Shown here: one piece after another, positions 7,645 through 15,745 of the stretch
Position numbering within the stretch: position 1 is the first letter of the stretch
How the letters are laid out: each line of letters starts with the position of its first letter
NCBI GenBank assembly: GCA_964386635.1
Contig: CAYLRO010000030.1
Span: 1 to 30,114 of the forward strand
Origin: Sabulitectum sp964386635
Lineage (GTDB): Bacteria; Fermentibacterota; Fermentibacteria; Fermentibacterales; JCC-6
Reading direction: 5' to 3'
DNA: 30,114 bases
The notes under the pieces: generated by a model
What the model was told of the DNA's origin: nothing
The model's input: the letters and a program-made list of their open reading frames with translations, nothing else
Database searches by the model: none
Made by a program: the position numbers and the translations under genes

Positions 7645-9078
7645 ATGAGTGATCTTTCAGTAAAGATGAATGAGCTTTTCGGCAGGATTGAGAAAAACAA
7701 TCTCTGGCGTCAGCGTCAATGCGTTAATCTTATTCCCAGCGAAAATACACCCAGCCCGCTTGTAAAGGCCTGCGAAATCTGTGATCCTGCAGGAAGATAC
7801 GCAGAGCACCGCAGCATGAAGGGCAAGGAAGTTTATTTTTATCATGGAACGGATTTCATCAGGGACATAGAGATTGAAGCCCAGGCAGCAATCTGCGAAT
7901 ACTTCGGATGCAGCGAAGCAGAGCTTCGTCCTGTCAGTGGACAGATGTCCAACGAGGTGGTTTTCAAAGCAGTTACCAAGTTCGTTAACAGAACTTCTCC
8001 TGAGGGTACCTTCAGGAAACTCAAAGCGGTAATGAACAACGATCTCGGCATGGGCGGACACCTTTCAAGCCAGCCCATGGGCGCCCTCTTCAACTTTGTG
8101 GATATCAACAGCACCACCGGGAAGGAAAACTGCATCAACTTCCCTGTGCAGAAGGATAATCCTTACAAGATGGATGAAGAAAAGATGATAGAGCTTCTGG
8201 ATGCCGGCAGACCGGAGCTTGTTGTTTTCGGAAAGAGCATGTTCCTCTATCCGGAACCTGTAAAACTGCTCTGCGATCACATTGCAGACTGGGAAGACCG
8301 ACCTGTGGTAATGTATGACATGGCACATGTATTCGGCCTTTACGGAGCATTCCAGACTCCCCTGGCGGATGGTGCTGATGTTGTTACAGGCTCAACCCAC
8401 AAGACCTATTTCGGTCCCCAGAGAGGCGCCATTGTAAGCAACATGGCCAAGAAAACCAGATACAGAAAACTCTGGCTGGATATCAAGAGCCGCGCATTCC
8501 CCGGATCCACTTCAAATCATCATCTGGCAACCCTTCTGGGTCTCCTTGTTGCCACACACGAGATGAATGCATTTAAAGATGAGTACCAGGCAAAGGTTCT
8601 CTCCAATGCCAGAGCCTTCGCTAAACACCTTGCTGATAACGGTCTTAAGGTGGAGGGTGACCCTGCAGACGGATACACCCGCACCCACCAGGTGGTTGTC
8701 AGAGTAATTGACCATGCTGACGGTGCTGAAATAGCAGACAGGCTTCAGGAGAACAACATCGTGGTGAACTATCAGGCCCTGCCTGATGATGACACCTTTC
8801 TTACATCAAGCGGCATAAGAACCGGTGTCAGCGAGATGACCAGATACGGCATGAACGAGGATGATTTTGGTGAACTTGCCCAGCTTATGGCAAGAATCAT
8901 CGTAAAGAACGAGAATGTTGCGGAGGAAGTAACAGCATTCAGACAGAAGTTCATGCACATGAGATACACCCTTCCTCTGGAGGAAAGCATCGAGCTTGCG
9001 TCCAGAGCAATGGCAAGCGCATACCCCACTGGAGAATATGTGAGAATGTTCGCAGATAACCTGGCAAAACTGATCTAG
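7645..9078 (+). CDS. glyA: Serine hydroxymethyltransferase family protein, divergent
   Basis: PLP-dependent fold-type I enzyme expected to interconvert serine and glycine with tetrahydrofolate. GlyA landmarks are present but altered: RYAEHR in place of the usual YAEGYPG-type block, SGQMSNEVVF, MGGHLSSQ, MYDMAHVFGLY (D225 and H228, the cofactor pocket), and the Schiff-base lysine K253 in GSTHKTYFGP followed by QRGAIV. The C-terminal SSGIRTGVSEMTRYGM matches the SGIRIG..A.T.RGM block. At 477 aa it is longer than the usual ~415, so it may be a paralogue with a different aldehyde or amino acid substrate. Third gene of the antiporter operon, 16 bases after the EIIA gene, with AAGGG nine bases before the ATG. 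A terminator follows. Confidence 0.82.
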   Translation: MSDLSVKMNELFGRIEKNNLWRQRQCVNLIPSENTPSPLVKACEICDPAGRYAEHRSMKGKEVYFYHGTDFIRDIEIEAQAAICEYFGCSEAELRPVSGQMSNEVVFKAVTKFVNRTSPEGTFRKLKAVMNNDLGMGGHLSSQPMGALFNFVDINSTTGKENCINFPVQKDNPYKMDEEKMIELLDAGRPELVVFGKSMFLYPEPVKLLCDHIADWEDRPVVMYDMAHVFGLYGAFQTPLADGADVVTGSTHKTYFGPQRGAIVSNMAKKTRYRKLWLDIKSRAFPGSTSNHHLATLLGLLVATHEMNAFKDEYQAKVLSNARAFAKHLADNGLKVEGDPADGYTRTHQVVVRVIDHADGAEIADRLQENNIVVNYQALPDDDTFLTSSGIRTGVSEMTRYGMNEDDFGELAQLMARIIVKNENVAEEVTAFRQKFMHMRYTLPLEESIELASRAMASAYPTGEYVRMFADNLAKLI

Positions 9079-9095
9079 TCGATCAATTGATTCAG

Positions 9096-9138
9096 AGAGA
9101 CCATCGGCTGGATAATACCACCGGTGGTCTCTTTCTTT
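9096..9138 (+). terminator. Intrinsic terminator after the SHMT gene
   Basis: Twelve-base arms AGAGACCATCGG (9096-9107) and CCGGTGGTCTCT (9121-9132) pair with one G-U wobble around a 13-nt loop; T-rich TTCTTT follows. It ends the antiporter operon. Confidence 0.85.
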
Positions 9139-9152
9139 AAAGGAAGGTTCAA

Positions 9153-9581
9153 ATGACAGCTCTAATAGCAGCAGCCCTTCTTTCCTTCTCACCAGGCAGA
9201 GGAGACACCGGACTGGGTCTTATTGCCGGGAATCCCACTGGACTCAGCTTCAAACATTTCACCAGCACCACAACTGCTTTGGACGCAGCAGCAGCCTGGA
9301 GTTTCTCTGATGAATGGATGACAATACACAGTGATTACCTCTGGCACAGCTATGGAGGTATTGAGGTGGAGAAAGGTCAGCTACCGGTTTACTACGGTGT
9401 TGGCGGATGGGTTGCATTCGGTGATGATACAGTGATCGGTGCGCGGGTACCTGCAGGTCTTGAATACCTCTTTTCAACCGCAGATTTTGATGTTTTCCTT
9501 GAGATTGCCGCCGGTCTGTCGGTGGTACCGGATACCGACTTTCACGTGGATGCTGCTATAGGAGTAAGATACTTCTTCTGA
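9153..9581 (+). CDS. Small secreted, outer-membrane beta-barrel-like protein
   Basis: A 142-aa protein with a short hydrophobic N-terminus (MTALIAAALLSFS) that could be a signal peptide, then alternating hydrophobic/polar strands rich in Gly and aromatics (GLGLIAGNPTGLSFKHF, WMTIHSDYLWHSY, VYYGVGGWVAFGDD). It ends in IGVRYFF, a terminal aromatic of the kind recognised by outer-membrane assembly machinery. It resembles small DUF3996-type barrels; no enzymatic motif is seen. AGGAAGG lies five bases before the ATG. It stands alone after a terminator and ends 7 bases from the convergent neighbour. Confidence 0.7.
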   Translation: MTALIAAALLSFSPGRGDTGLGLIAGNPTGLSFKHFTSTTTALDAAAAWSFSDEWMTIHSDYLWHSYGGIEVEKGQLPVYYGVGGWVAFGDDTVIGARVPAGLEYLFSTADFDVFLEIAAGLSVVPDTDFHVDAAIGVRYFF

Positions 9582-9588
9582 CACCACG

Positions 9589-10149
9589 CTACTTCATTGG
9601 CAGTTTCATGTGTTTTGCCAGAAGCGATGCAGCTTCTCTGGCTCTCTTTGTTCTGGTTTCTGTTCTTTTTGCGCTGCCCACCCAGCTCATGTAGTGTTTT
9701 CTGTAAGAGGGAGCCAGTTCAGCAAAAAAAAGAGCCGCTTCGCCATTCAGGTCAAGTTCCGTTTCAAGCTCTTCAGGCATATCCACCTGTTTCGGAGATA
9801 CATACCAGGTTCCGTTTCCCTGGGCTTCTGAAACTGTTTTCATTCCTGCTTCAGCCATCTTTCCCATCCGGATCATCTCAAGGGCTCTCTCCCTGTTAAG
9901 AGGGGACCAGGGGCTTATCTTCCGTCTGGGGGAAAACCTTCTTGCATAGGTGTTCTGATCCACGGCCTTTATAAGCCCGTCAATCCACCCGAAGCAGATG
10001 GCTTCCTCCACTGCGGAGTCATACCCGATACATTCCTCCCCGGTGTGCTTCTTTCTGAAAAGAAGCCAGATTTCATCTGCTGTGACATGGTTGGCCAGAA
10101 GCCACTGACGCCACCTGATTCTGTTTTCTGCAAAATAAGTGTTTTCCAT
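9589..10149 (-). CDS. YdeI/OmpD-associated family protein
   Basis: A 186-aa soluble protein of the YdeI/OmdA family, known from stress or bacteriocin-protection contexts but without an established biochemical role. Family blocks: EIWLLFRKKHTG, YDSAVEEAICFGWIDGL, YARRFSPRRKISPWS, and the C-terminal helix with ELEtEL...FAELAPSYRKHYMSWV. Length is typical and the gene is intact. No good SD precedes the ATG. It is separated from the gene upstream by a terminator and is not in an operon. Confidence 0.88.
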   Translation of the reverse strand: MENTYFAENRIRWRQWLLANHVTADEIWLLFRKKHTGEECIGYDSAVEEAICFGWIDGLIKAVDQNTYARRFSPRRKISPWSPLNRERALEMIRMGKMAEAGMKTVSEAQGNGTWYVSPKQVDMPEELETELDLNGEAALFFAELAPSYRKHYMSWVGSAKRTETRTKRAREAASLLAKHMKLPMK

Positions 10150-10163
10150 GAAAAGACCATAAC

Positions 10164-10183
10164 AAAAGGCTCCGGCAGGAGCC
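10164..10183 (-). terminator. Intrinsic terminator of the Cys-rich secreted protein gene
   Basis: On the - strand the stem GGCTCC-TGCC-GGAGCC (10183-10168) is followed by TTTTGTT. An alternative pairing of the surrounding AAGGCTC/GAGCCTT gives a longer stem. Confidence 0.75.
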
Positions 10184-10208
10184 AGAGCCTTCTGAAGAAC
10201 TGATTAGT

Positions 10209-11432
10209 CTACCAGAAAAGCGGGATGTATTTCCTGAGAGAAACTTCAACTGCGTCATGGTCCCAGTCGGTGGGTCTTTCAAATTTGTCCTCAGGACACA
10301 CCAGTGAACCCACATAACTGGCGTCGTCATACACACGGGTAATCTGGGCAGCAATCTCTGCAATATCCTGTTCGGTGGCCACACCGTTTGATGTGGCTTT
10401 ATAGAACTGCACCGTTACCCTGATGGGAAATCTCTCATCCCGGGTGATGGGAAGACCGTCAATTTCCCGGAAAGGCCCCTCAAGTTCACCGTGGCCGATA
10501 ACTGCTGCTTCCACATCTGAACTGACCGAAGCTTCGCAGCAAACGCAATCCACACAGCCAACACATGAGTCATCATCGAACCACATATCCCTTCTCTCCT
10601 TCTGACGAAGAGGTATCTGAATAAGCAGAACCATGTTCAAGCCTTCTTCTCCTGCGGCTTCCATGTGCACACCTGTCATTTCTGCAAGGTTAGTGGGATC
10701 TCCCATGAAATCAGAGAGTCTGGAACCTGTGAGGCTTGCTCTCTCTCCGTCGTCATTGAAATAAAGTCTCTGTCCCCATGAGTAGTAGTCAGCGTTGAAC
10801 TCTGAGCTGTTATCGATAATTGTGGCGCTGGTACCTTCTCTTGTGGCAAGAATTGCAAGCACTCCCGGGCTGTCCTCGTAACTCTGGTAGTTGTATAGAA
10901 CCGGATTGAATGTCGCCTGACCATCGTCTTCAATAGGAAGAAACACAGCCTGAGCACTCACAAGCACCACACTGTCCCGGTCTGCAAGAAGGCTTGTACC
11001 CCTTCCACCCCAGCTCTCATCATCATGGAGATAATCTCTCAGATTGTCCACATAGTCTGTAAGGGAAACCGGCTCCAGATCGTCTCCACTTTCGTTGCCG
11101 GTAAGAAGAAAAAACTCGTCAGGGTCCAGATCGGCGGAAAGATCATGAAAATTCGGGTATCTGATCACAGGCATGCAGGTGAGTGTCTCCGAGTCCCTGT
11201 CACCGTGATGAACCTGAATTGTCAGATCGGAAATGTTCGGACCCCAGCATGAGTTGCCGTACCTGCCGGTGTCCTCCCAGGTAACGTTGACTACGTTCAG
11301 TCCGAACTCTGTAGCTATCTCTGTGATCTTGCTGTTCCATACCATTTCAGCCACATTGCTTACAGCCCGTTCGAATGAAGCTGAGCCTGAAGCTGTCACT
11401 GCCAGCAACATAATTACCGCTATTGTTTTCAT
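10209..11432 (-). CDS. Secreted protein of unknown function with a Cys cluster
   Basis: I do not recognise a family. The 407-aa protein begins with a clear signal peptide (MKTIAVIMLLAVTASGSA) and is acidic, so it is probably exported to the periplasm or outside. Residues near 287-297 contain CVGCVDCVCC, five cysteines in ten positions, preceded by an acidic FDDDS; this could bind metal or form disulphides. The remainder is a mix of beta-rich segments (for example RFPIRVTVQFYKATSN). GGAG in the hairpin described separately lies just before the ATG. The gene follows the dehydratase-activator gene by 67 bases on the same strand and could be read from the same transcript, but no functional link is evident. 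Confidence 0.75.
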   Translation of the reverse strand: MKTIAVIMLLAVTASGSASFERAVSNVAEMVWNSKITEIATEFGLNVVNVTWEDTGRYGNSCWGPNISDLTIQVHHGDRDSETLTCMPVIRYPNFHDLSADLDPDEFFLLTGNESGDDLEPVSLTDYVDNLRDYLHDDESWGGRGTSLLADRDSVVLVSAQAVFLPIEDDGQATFNPVLYNYQSYEDSPGVLAILATREGTSATIIDNSSEFNADYYSWGQRLYFNDDGERASLTGSRLSDFMGDPTNLAEMTGVHMEAAGEEGLNMVLLIQIPLRQKERRDMWFDDDSCVGCVDCVCCEASVSSDVEAAVIGHGELEGPFREIDGLPITRDERFPIRVTVQFYKATSNGVATEQDIAEIAAQITRVYDDASYVGSLVCPEDKFERPTDWDHDAVEVSLRKYIPLFW

Positions 11433-11434
11433 TT

Positions 11435-11463
11435 CATCTCCGTTTCTTTGTGCTACGGAGATG
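11435..11463 (-). promoter_or_regulatory. Hairpin enclosing the SD of the Cys-rich protein gene
   Basis: On the - strand CATCTCCGT (11463-11455) pairs perfectly with ACGGAGATG (11443-11435) across an 11-nt loop; the ATG follows after two bases. The 3' arm contains the SD GGAG, so the fold would hide the ribosome binding site. There is no T-run, so it is not an ordinary terminator. Confidence 0.55.
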
Positions 11464-11499
11464 ATACCTGTAAAGAATCATGGGTATTCCATCAGTCAG

Positions 11500-12267
11500 T
11501 CAGTTCCTTTTTGCCCCTGTCAGAGCAGCACCCAGGGCACCTGTGATTCTAGGATCATCAGGGATTACAACATGAAGACCGGTCTCTTCACTGATTGCCT
11601 GGACCACTCCCCTGTTCAATGCCACTCCACCTGTGAAAACCAGATCTGCTATAACTCCCCTGTGACCTGCCATCCCCAGCACCCTTCTGGCAACAGAGCG
11701 GAATACTCCCTTAAGAATGGATGGAATCGAGGTGCCGCTCTGAAGAAGACCAATGATCTCACTTTCAGCGAACACAGCGCACATTGAACTGATCTCAACT
11801 GATTCAGAACAGTCCTGAACAAGATCGAACATCCTGTCCAGTGGAACACCCAGGGAAACAGCTGTCATCTCAATGAATTTCCCGGTACCAGCCGCGCAGC
11901 GATCATTCATGCTGAAATCCACAGGAAGACCATTCACATCAAGAGAGATGAGTTTTGAGTCCTGACCGCCTATATCGATAACAGTTCTGGCATCCGGAAA
12001 CAGGTAGCTTATCCCGGCGGCGTGACAGAGTATCTCTGAAAAAGTTCCGTCAGCTTTTTCAAAGTAATTACGTCCGTAACCGGTAGCAATTGTGTAATCA
12101 ATGTCTTCCCGGCGAATCCCGGCATCTGCGCAAACCTCTCGGAGGAGATTATCAGCATTCTGCCCTGGTCTGTTCCCTGTATCTGCAACTCCGCTGGCAA
12201 AAATGGTGCCTTCAGACAGAAGAACCACCTCAATACTCCTTGAACCTATATCAACTCCACAGTGCAC
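11500..12267 (-). CDS. 2-hydroxyacyl-CoA dehydratase activator (HgdC/BadF-type ASKHA ATPase)
   Basis: ATP-driven one-electron donor that activates 2-hydroxyacyl-CoA dehydratases and relatives. It has the ASKHA phosphate-1 motif GVDIGSRS near residue 4, the second phosphate loop VIDIGGQDSK, and the adenosine motif VFTGGVALN. The two cysteines that bind the [4Fe-4S] cluster across the homodimer are C124 in NDRCAAGTGKF and C163 in SSMCAVFAESE, with the same 39-residue spacing as the well-studied HgdC. At 255 aa it has the single-domain length. It is the last gene of a four-gene operon, 18 bases after its likely partner. The target substrate cannot be inferred from the activator. Confidence 0.92.
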   Translation of the reverse strand: MHCGVDIGSRSIEVVLLSEGTIFASGVADTGNRPGQNADNLLREVCADAGIRREDIDYTIATGYGRNYFEKADGTFSEILCHAAGISYLFPDARTVIDIGGQDSKLISLDVNGLPVDFSMNDRCAAGTGKFIEMTAVSLGVPLDRMFDLVQDCSESVEISSMCAVFAESEIIGLLQSGTSIPSILKGVFRSVARRVLGMAGHRGVIADLVFTGGVALNRGVVQAISEETGLHVVIPDDPRITGALGAALTGAKRN

Positions 12268-12285
12268 TTAAGCACCTCCGTCTTC

Positions 12286-13713
12286 TTACTTTCCTCTGGA
12301 CTCTATTATTACCTCAATCAGGCTCTGCATCCTTGCTGTAACCTGTTCACTGTATCTTCCCGGGCTGTAGGGTACATCGAACGCAAGGACAGGTATCCCT
12401 GTTTCCTCATGGATCATATCCTTCAGTGCTGATGTGTCCCACGGGCAATGACTTGCTCCGAATATGCCGGACATGATCACACCTTCAGCCCTGTACCTTT
12501 TAACATCTTCCACTATTCTTCTCACCCGTTCCGTGGGACTGCCCAGGAGCCTGTCATCCATGCAGTTCTCAGCTATTGCTGAAATCGGATCAGTGTCTTC
12601 GCGAAGTGGAAGAAATGCATGATTAATAAAATAATCCGTTCCTGTAATGCATCCTCCAAGATCTTCAAGAAGAGGAATCAGTGAGGCATCAGTAGAGGGA
12701 TACATCCAGTATATCCTGCAGGGATTTTCGTTCTTAAAAGGAGATTCATCAGCTGCAATTCTTCTCCTGGCTACATCCAGCAGACCCTGAATAACATTGA
12801 AGCATTCCACCGGCTCGCTGCAGGTATGTATGGCAATGAATTCCGCAAGATACATTTCAAGCCCTGGAAGCGGTGGTCTCCTGGCTGTATAGACCATCTC
12901 TCTGAGTTCTGATATCATTCCTCTCAGTCTGTTGAACATTGCCGTGCTGCTCTTAAGCATTGATTCAGAACACTCTACTCCTGTCAGATCCTCCATGGCT
13001 TCTGCAATACCTCGCAGCTGGCTTTTCAGAAACGGGAGAGCGCTTCTCTGGTACTGAACTCCGCCAAAAGGAGTAAGAGCAAACTTTTCACCTGTAGGAA
13101 ATGACGGGCTTGTTCTTCTGCTGACCATTTCCCACCAGTGAACATTGAACCCCTGTGCCTGAATAAGCTGCATAACTGCACTGAAATCATCACAGCAGGC
13201 GCCTACTCCAGCAATACAGAGGTCCGGCCGGGGAAAGTGCTCTCCTGTTACCATGGCACCAAGCGCTGCTCTCACATAGCACAGCTCATCTGTTGCTCCA
13301 AGATCAGAGGCAACATCAAGAAGACCGGTGTCTTCTGTAAAACACGGCGTCCACCAGAATTCATCGGCATAGAAAGAAAGCTGCCCCGGGAAGGCATAAG
13401 TTAAGACAGCGGCCTGCCCCAGGTCCTTCATCAGGCTGACTATCTTCAGCCCCTTTTCTCCCGCCAGAAACAGCCTCTCGCTTTCGCTGAACAGGAACGC
13501 CCACAACCTCAGTGCCTCCATGCTGCTGTCGAATCCCAGTCTGTTTAAGAGCCTGTCCCCCCTGCATGCATACTCTTGTGGAGAGAAGAGATATGGCACT
13601 CCACCGGGAACAACATCCTTGAGATATCTGCAACTGTTCCTGAAGTCATCAGGAATGCCGGGGAATCTTTCTTCCCACTGTTCTGCGGACAACCTTTGTA
13701 CAGGATCTTTCAC
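12286..13713 (-). CDS. 2-hydroxyacyl-CoA dehydratase-type subunit (HgdB/FldB family), large
   Basis: Iron-sulphur subunit of the HgdA/B-BcrB/C superfamily. A 475-aa protein in which C145 (DELCYVRAALG) and C173/C174 (GVGACCDDF) match the family cluster-ligand blocks, and C423 (GASHCPWDTSALK) with IPVLAFDVPYSPGRYSEQVTARMQ matches the C-terminal block ending in the conserved arginine-containing helix. The N-terminal ~120 residues are longer than in HgdB. The start is GTG in a GTGA overlap with the stop of the preceding gene, so the two subunits are translationally coupled and probably form a heterodimer. No acyl-CoA transferase or CoA ligase is nearby; the substrate might be a non-CoA compound, as proposed for double-cubane proteins. 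Confidence 0.88.
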   Translation of the reverse strand: MKDPVQRLSAEQWEERFPGIPDDFRNSCRYLKDVVPGGVPYLFSPQEYACRGDRLLNRLGFDSSMEALRLWAFLFSESERLFLAGEKGLKIVSLMKDLGQAAVLTYAFPGQLSFYADEFWWTPCFTEDTGLLDVASDLGATDELCYVRAALGAMVTGEHFPRPDLCIAGVGACCDDFSAVMQLIQAQGFNVHWWEMVSRRTSPSFPTGEKFALTPFGGVQYQRSALPFLKSQLRGIAEAMEDLTGVECSESMLKSSTAMFNRLRGMISELREMVYTARRPPLPGLEMYLAEFIAIHTCSEPVECFNVIQGLLDVARRRIAADESPFKNENPCRIYWMYPSTDASLIPLLEDLGGCITGTDYFINHAFLPLREDTDPISAIAENCMDDRLLGSPTERVRRIVEDVKRYRAEGVIMSGIFGASHCPWDTSALKDMIHEETGIPVLAFDVPYSPGRYSEQVTARMQSLIEVIIESRGK

Positions 13714-14771
13714 TGCCCGACCTCCAGGATCTGGATAAATGCTTCAATCCTCACTGCTGTGCGTTCTTTTTCACCAGGGGAAAACCCTGCATTCAGAACC
13801 TGTACCCGAACTGGAAGACGGTCCTTGATTCTTACTTTCTCCGTGTACCAGAGATCACAGAAAGGGAGTGTTCTGAGAAGCACACCGGAAGCCATGTACC
13901 GGGTAACGGCATTGGCGATCAGATCAAATACAGCGTCATTGGGCCTTCTTCTTATGCATCTCCCTGCATGGAAATACAATCGGCCAAGGTCTGCCGGGGA
14001 GAAGGAATCCGGTGTATTCTCTGGAAATCCTGCCTGCCCGGAGCAGTTCACCGGAATAAGACATCCTCCTGCTTCCTCCACCACAGAAGCCACAGTATCA
14101 TCCCCCGGGATTCCGGGGCTTCCTGCGAGAACAAGGCGGAATCTGCTTTCAAAGGCAGGGTGCGAACCAGTGAGGGATTTTATAATACTCTCAACCTGCC
14201 AGGGAGAAAGAATTCTCATCATGTGGTAAAAATACTGAAGGGCTACAGGGGGGACAGAGAGAGAAATCGACTTCAGAAGCTCCATTACAACAACTGTTCC
14301 CTGGAACCACTCCATAGCTTTCTCCGGATTGTATTCAGTTGAAAATCCCCCGAGGATAATGTCGCTGCATACCCTTTCAACCTGCTCTGCATAGAATGCT
14401 GCTGCATTCTCCCCGGATGTTGAAGGAAGCTGGAGCTGATGAACGGGGTGGTTCAGGAACCTGGGAGATTCCTGAAAGAATCTTCTGGTCATATCGCATG
14501 TATAGAGACCGATTATTACAGAGGGATGCAGGTCATTCAACCCCTGAAGCAGCTGCTCCACCAGGGGACATATGTCTTCCCTGCCCGGGGAACAGCTTGT
14601 TTTGCACGGATTTAGCTCAAGAGGATATCTGACTGGTCTCAGTCCGAGACCGGCCAGCACTGCTCCGGGGAATGAGGTGCATGAAACTGCTGCAACAGGT
14701 TCCAATGACTGCTTCTGCCTGGCAAGCTCAGAGAAATAGATTTCCCTTGCTGCAAGTGATATATCCCGCAA
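13710..14771 (-). CDS. 2-hydroxyacyl-CoA dehydratase-type subunit, small
   Basis: Second HgdA/B-fold subunit, 353 aa. The N-terminal block VAAVSCTSFPGAVLAGLG (C31) and YTCDMTRRFF (C92) match the family ligand positions, with further cysteines C56, C60 and C68 between them. More cysteines than usual in this stretch could mean a larger or second cluster. The C-terminal part (GVLLRTLPFCDLWYTEKVRIKDRLPVR, split here by family motifs CDLW and R..DRLPV) aligns with the closing block of the fold. TTG start at 14771, four bases after the stop of the methyltransferase gene, with AAGGAAG upstream spanning that stop. Pairs with the 475-aa subunit. Confidence 0.82.
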   Translation of the reverse strand: MRDISLAAREIYFSELARQKQSLEPVAAVSCTSFPGAVLAGLGLRPVRYPLELNPCKTSCSPGREDICPLVEQLLQGLNDLHPSVIIGLYTCDMTRRFFQESPRFLNHPVHQLQLPSTSGENAAAFYAEQVERVCSDIILGGFSTEYNPEKAMEWFQGTVVVMELLKSISLSVPPVALQYFYHMMRILSPWQVESIIKSLTGSHPAFESRFRLVLAGSPGIPGDDTVASVVEEAGGCLIPVNCSGQAGFPENTPDSFSPADLGRLYFHAGRCIRRRPNDAVFDLIANAVTRYMASGVLLRTLPFCDLWYTEKVRIKDRLPVRVQVLNAGFSPGEKERTAVRIEAFIQILEVGQ

Positions 14772-14775
14772 CTGC

Positions 14776-15576
14776 TTACTTCCTTACAGCAACCAGGCCA
14801 CCGCGACCGAATTCACCGACTTTCGCCTTCTCCAGCATGAAGGTGAATTCACTTCCCAGGAAATTGAAAACATCATAGTTCCAGCCGAGAATCTGCATGG
14901 CATCAAAATGCCTCTGGCCTGCAAGCTGCCCCAGATAATTCTCAATGTGTTCTGCCATAGTGGAAGTCAGGTCTGTTGAATCAATGATCTCGAACCCGTT
15001 TTTCTTCAGAAGGTTCTCATACTCTTCAAGAGAAAACATATCGGGAAATTTCATTGTGTTGCAGATTCTTGCGGCGTCATCATCACTGAGTCCCTCTGGT
15101 CCTATAAGCCAGTCGGTGAAGGCAATTCTGCCACCGGGCTTAAGTACCCTGGCTGCTTCCTTTATCAACTTCTCCTTGTCCTCTACATAGCACCAGGCAT
15201 CCTCACCCCAGACGCCATCAAATCGACTGTCAGGATATGGGACATCAGTTGCATCACCCAGTTTGATCTCGATGCTGTCACTGAAACCATCTGAGGCAAC
15301 TCTCTCCCTGGAAATGTCCACCATTTTCGGTGTTGCGTCAACACCGTATCCCTTTACATTGTACATTCGCTTCAGAAATCTCAAACCTGCGCCAGTGGCA
15401 CTGCAAAGGTCAAGAACCTCTTCACCGCTTTGCCAGCCTGCTTTATCTGCAAGAGCTTTGGAACTGGGAAAGCCCCCCACATGTATCTGATCGCCCATTA
15501 TCAGCTCCCAGAGAGCACCCTCAAACCCGCTGTATACTTCCTGTACATCAGCCAGCTTCTTGTCTGTCTTTTTCAA
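14776..15576 (-). CDS. Class I SAM-dependent methyltransferase, first gene of the dehydratase operon
   Basis: A 266-aa methyltransferase of the Methyltransf_11/UbiE-like type. Motif I is unusual, VLDLCSATGAG instead of the common LDxGCGTG; motif II VKGYGVDATPKM, motif IV/post-II GVWGEDAWCYVED and LKPGGRIAFTDWL are clear. The general layout resembles sarcosine/dimethylglycine and phosphoethanolamine N-methyltransferases, but the substrate is not determinable. It leads the operon with two iron-sulphur subunits and their activator, at a spacing of four bases, so it probably acts on the same compound or matures the enzyme. TTG start set by AGGAGG seven bases upstream. A structured leader precedes it. 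Confidence 0.85.
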   Translation of the reverse strand: MKKTDKKLADVQEVYSGFEGALWELIMGDQIHVGGFPSSKALADKAGWQSGEEVLDLCSATGAGLRFLKRMYNVKGYGVDATPKMVDISRERVASDGFSDSIEIKLGDATDVPYPDSRFDGVWGEDAWCYVEDKEKLIKEAARVLKPGGRIAFTDWLIGPEGLSDDDAARICNTMKFPDMFSLEEYENLLKKNGFEIIDSTDLTSTMAEHIENYLGQLAGQRHFDAMQILGWNYDVFNFLGSEFTFMLEKAKVGEFGRGGLVAVRK

Positions 15577-15589
15577 TGTAATTCCTCCT

Positions 15590-15745
15590 GCGGCTCGGGC
15601 TTGGCCCGATTACTGAATTGTACCGCCGGAGATCTCAGGGAAAAGCAGGGAAACTTTACTTAAAACCTCCGGCGGCGTGGAGTTCGAACCGAACTCCATC
15701 GGCACCTGTCAGGCTTTAACGCTGATCATGTAAAAGATCATGCAG
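15590..15745 (-). promoter_or_regulatory. Structured leader of the methyltransferase/dehydratase operon, riboswitch-like
   Basis: Going 3' to 5' from the SD (15584-15589), the - strand RNA can form TCGGGC-N3-GCCCGA (15595-15609), a nine-base GC stem CCGCCGGAG/CTCCGGCGG (15623-15631 with 15667-15675, 35-nt loop), TGGAGTTCG-N3-CGAACTCCA (15678-15698), and TGATC/GATCA (15723-15740). None has a T-run, so they are not terminators. I cannot match them to a named riboswitch class. The whole gap 15577-15834 contains no gene. Confidence 0.5.

Noticed and set aside
7657..8061. 134-codon - strand frame inside the SHMT gene
   Set aside because: Shadow of a well-supported gene in another frame.
15678..15698. 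T-arm-like GGTTCGAACTCC on the - strand, possible tRNA or (permuted) tmRNA
   Set aside because: The bases flanking TTCGAAC do not pair as a T-stem; the sequence is better explained as a simple 9-bp hairpin. No D-arm, anticodon arm or GGATTCGAC-like tmRNA start is found around it, and the adjacent 9-bp GC stem joins the wrong partners for a normal acceptor.
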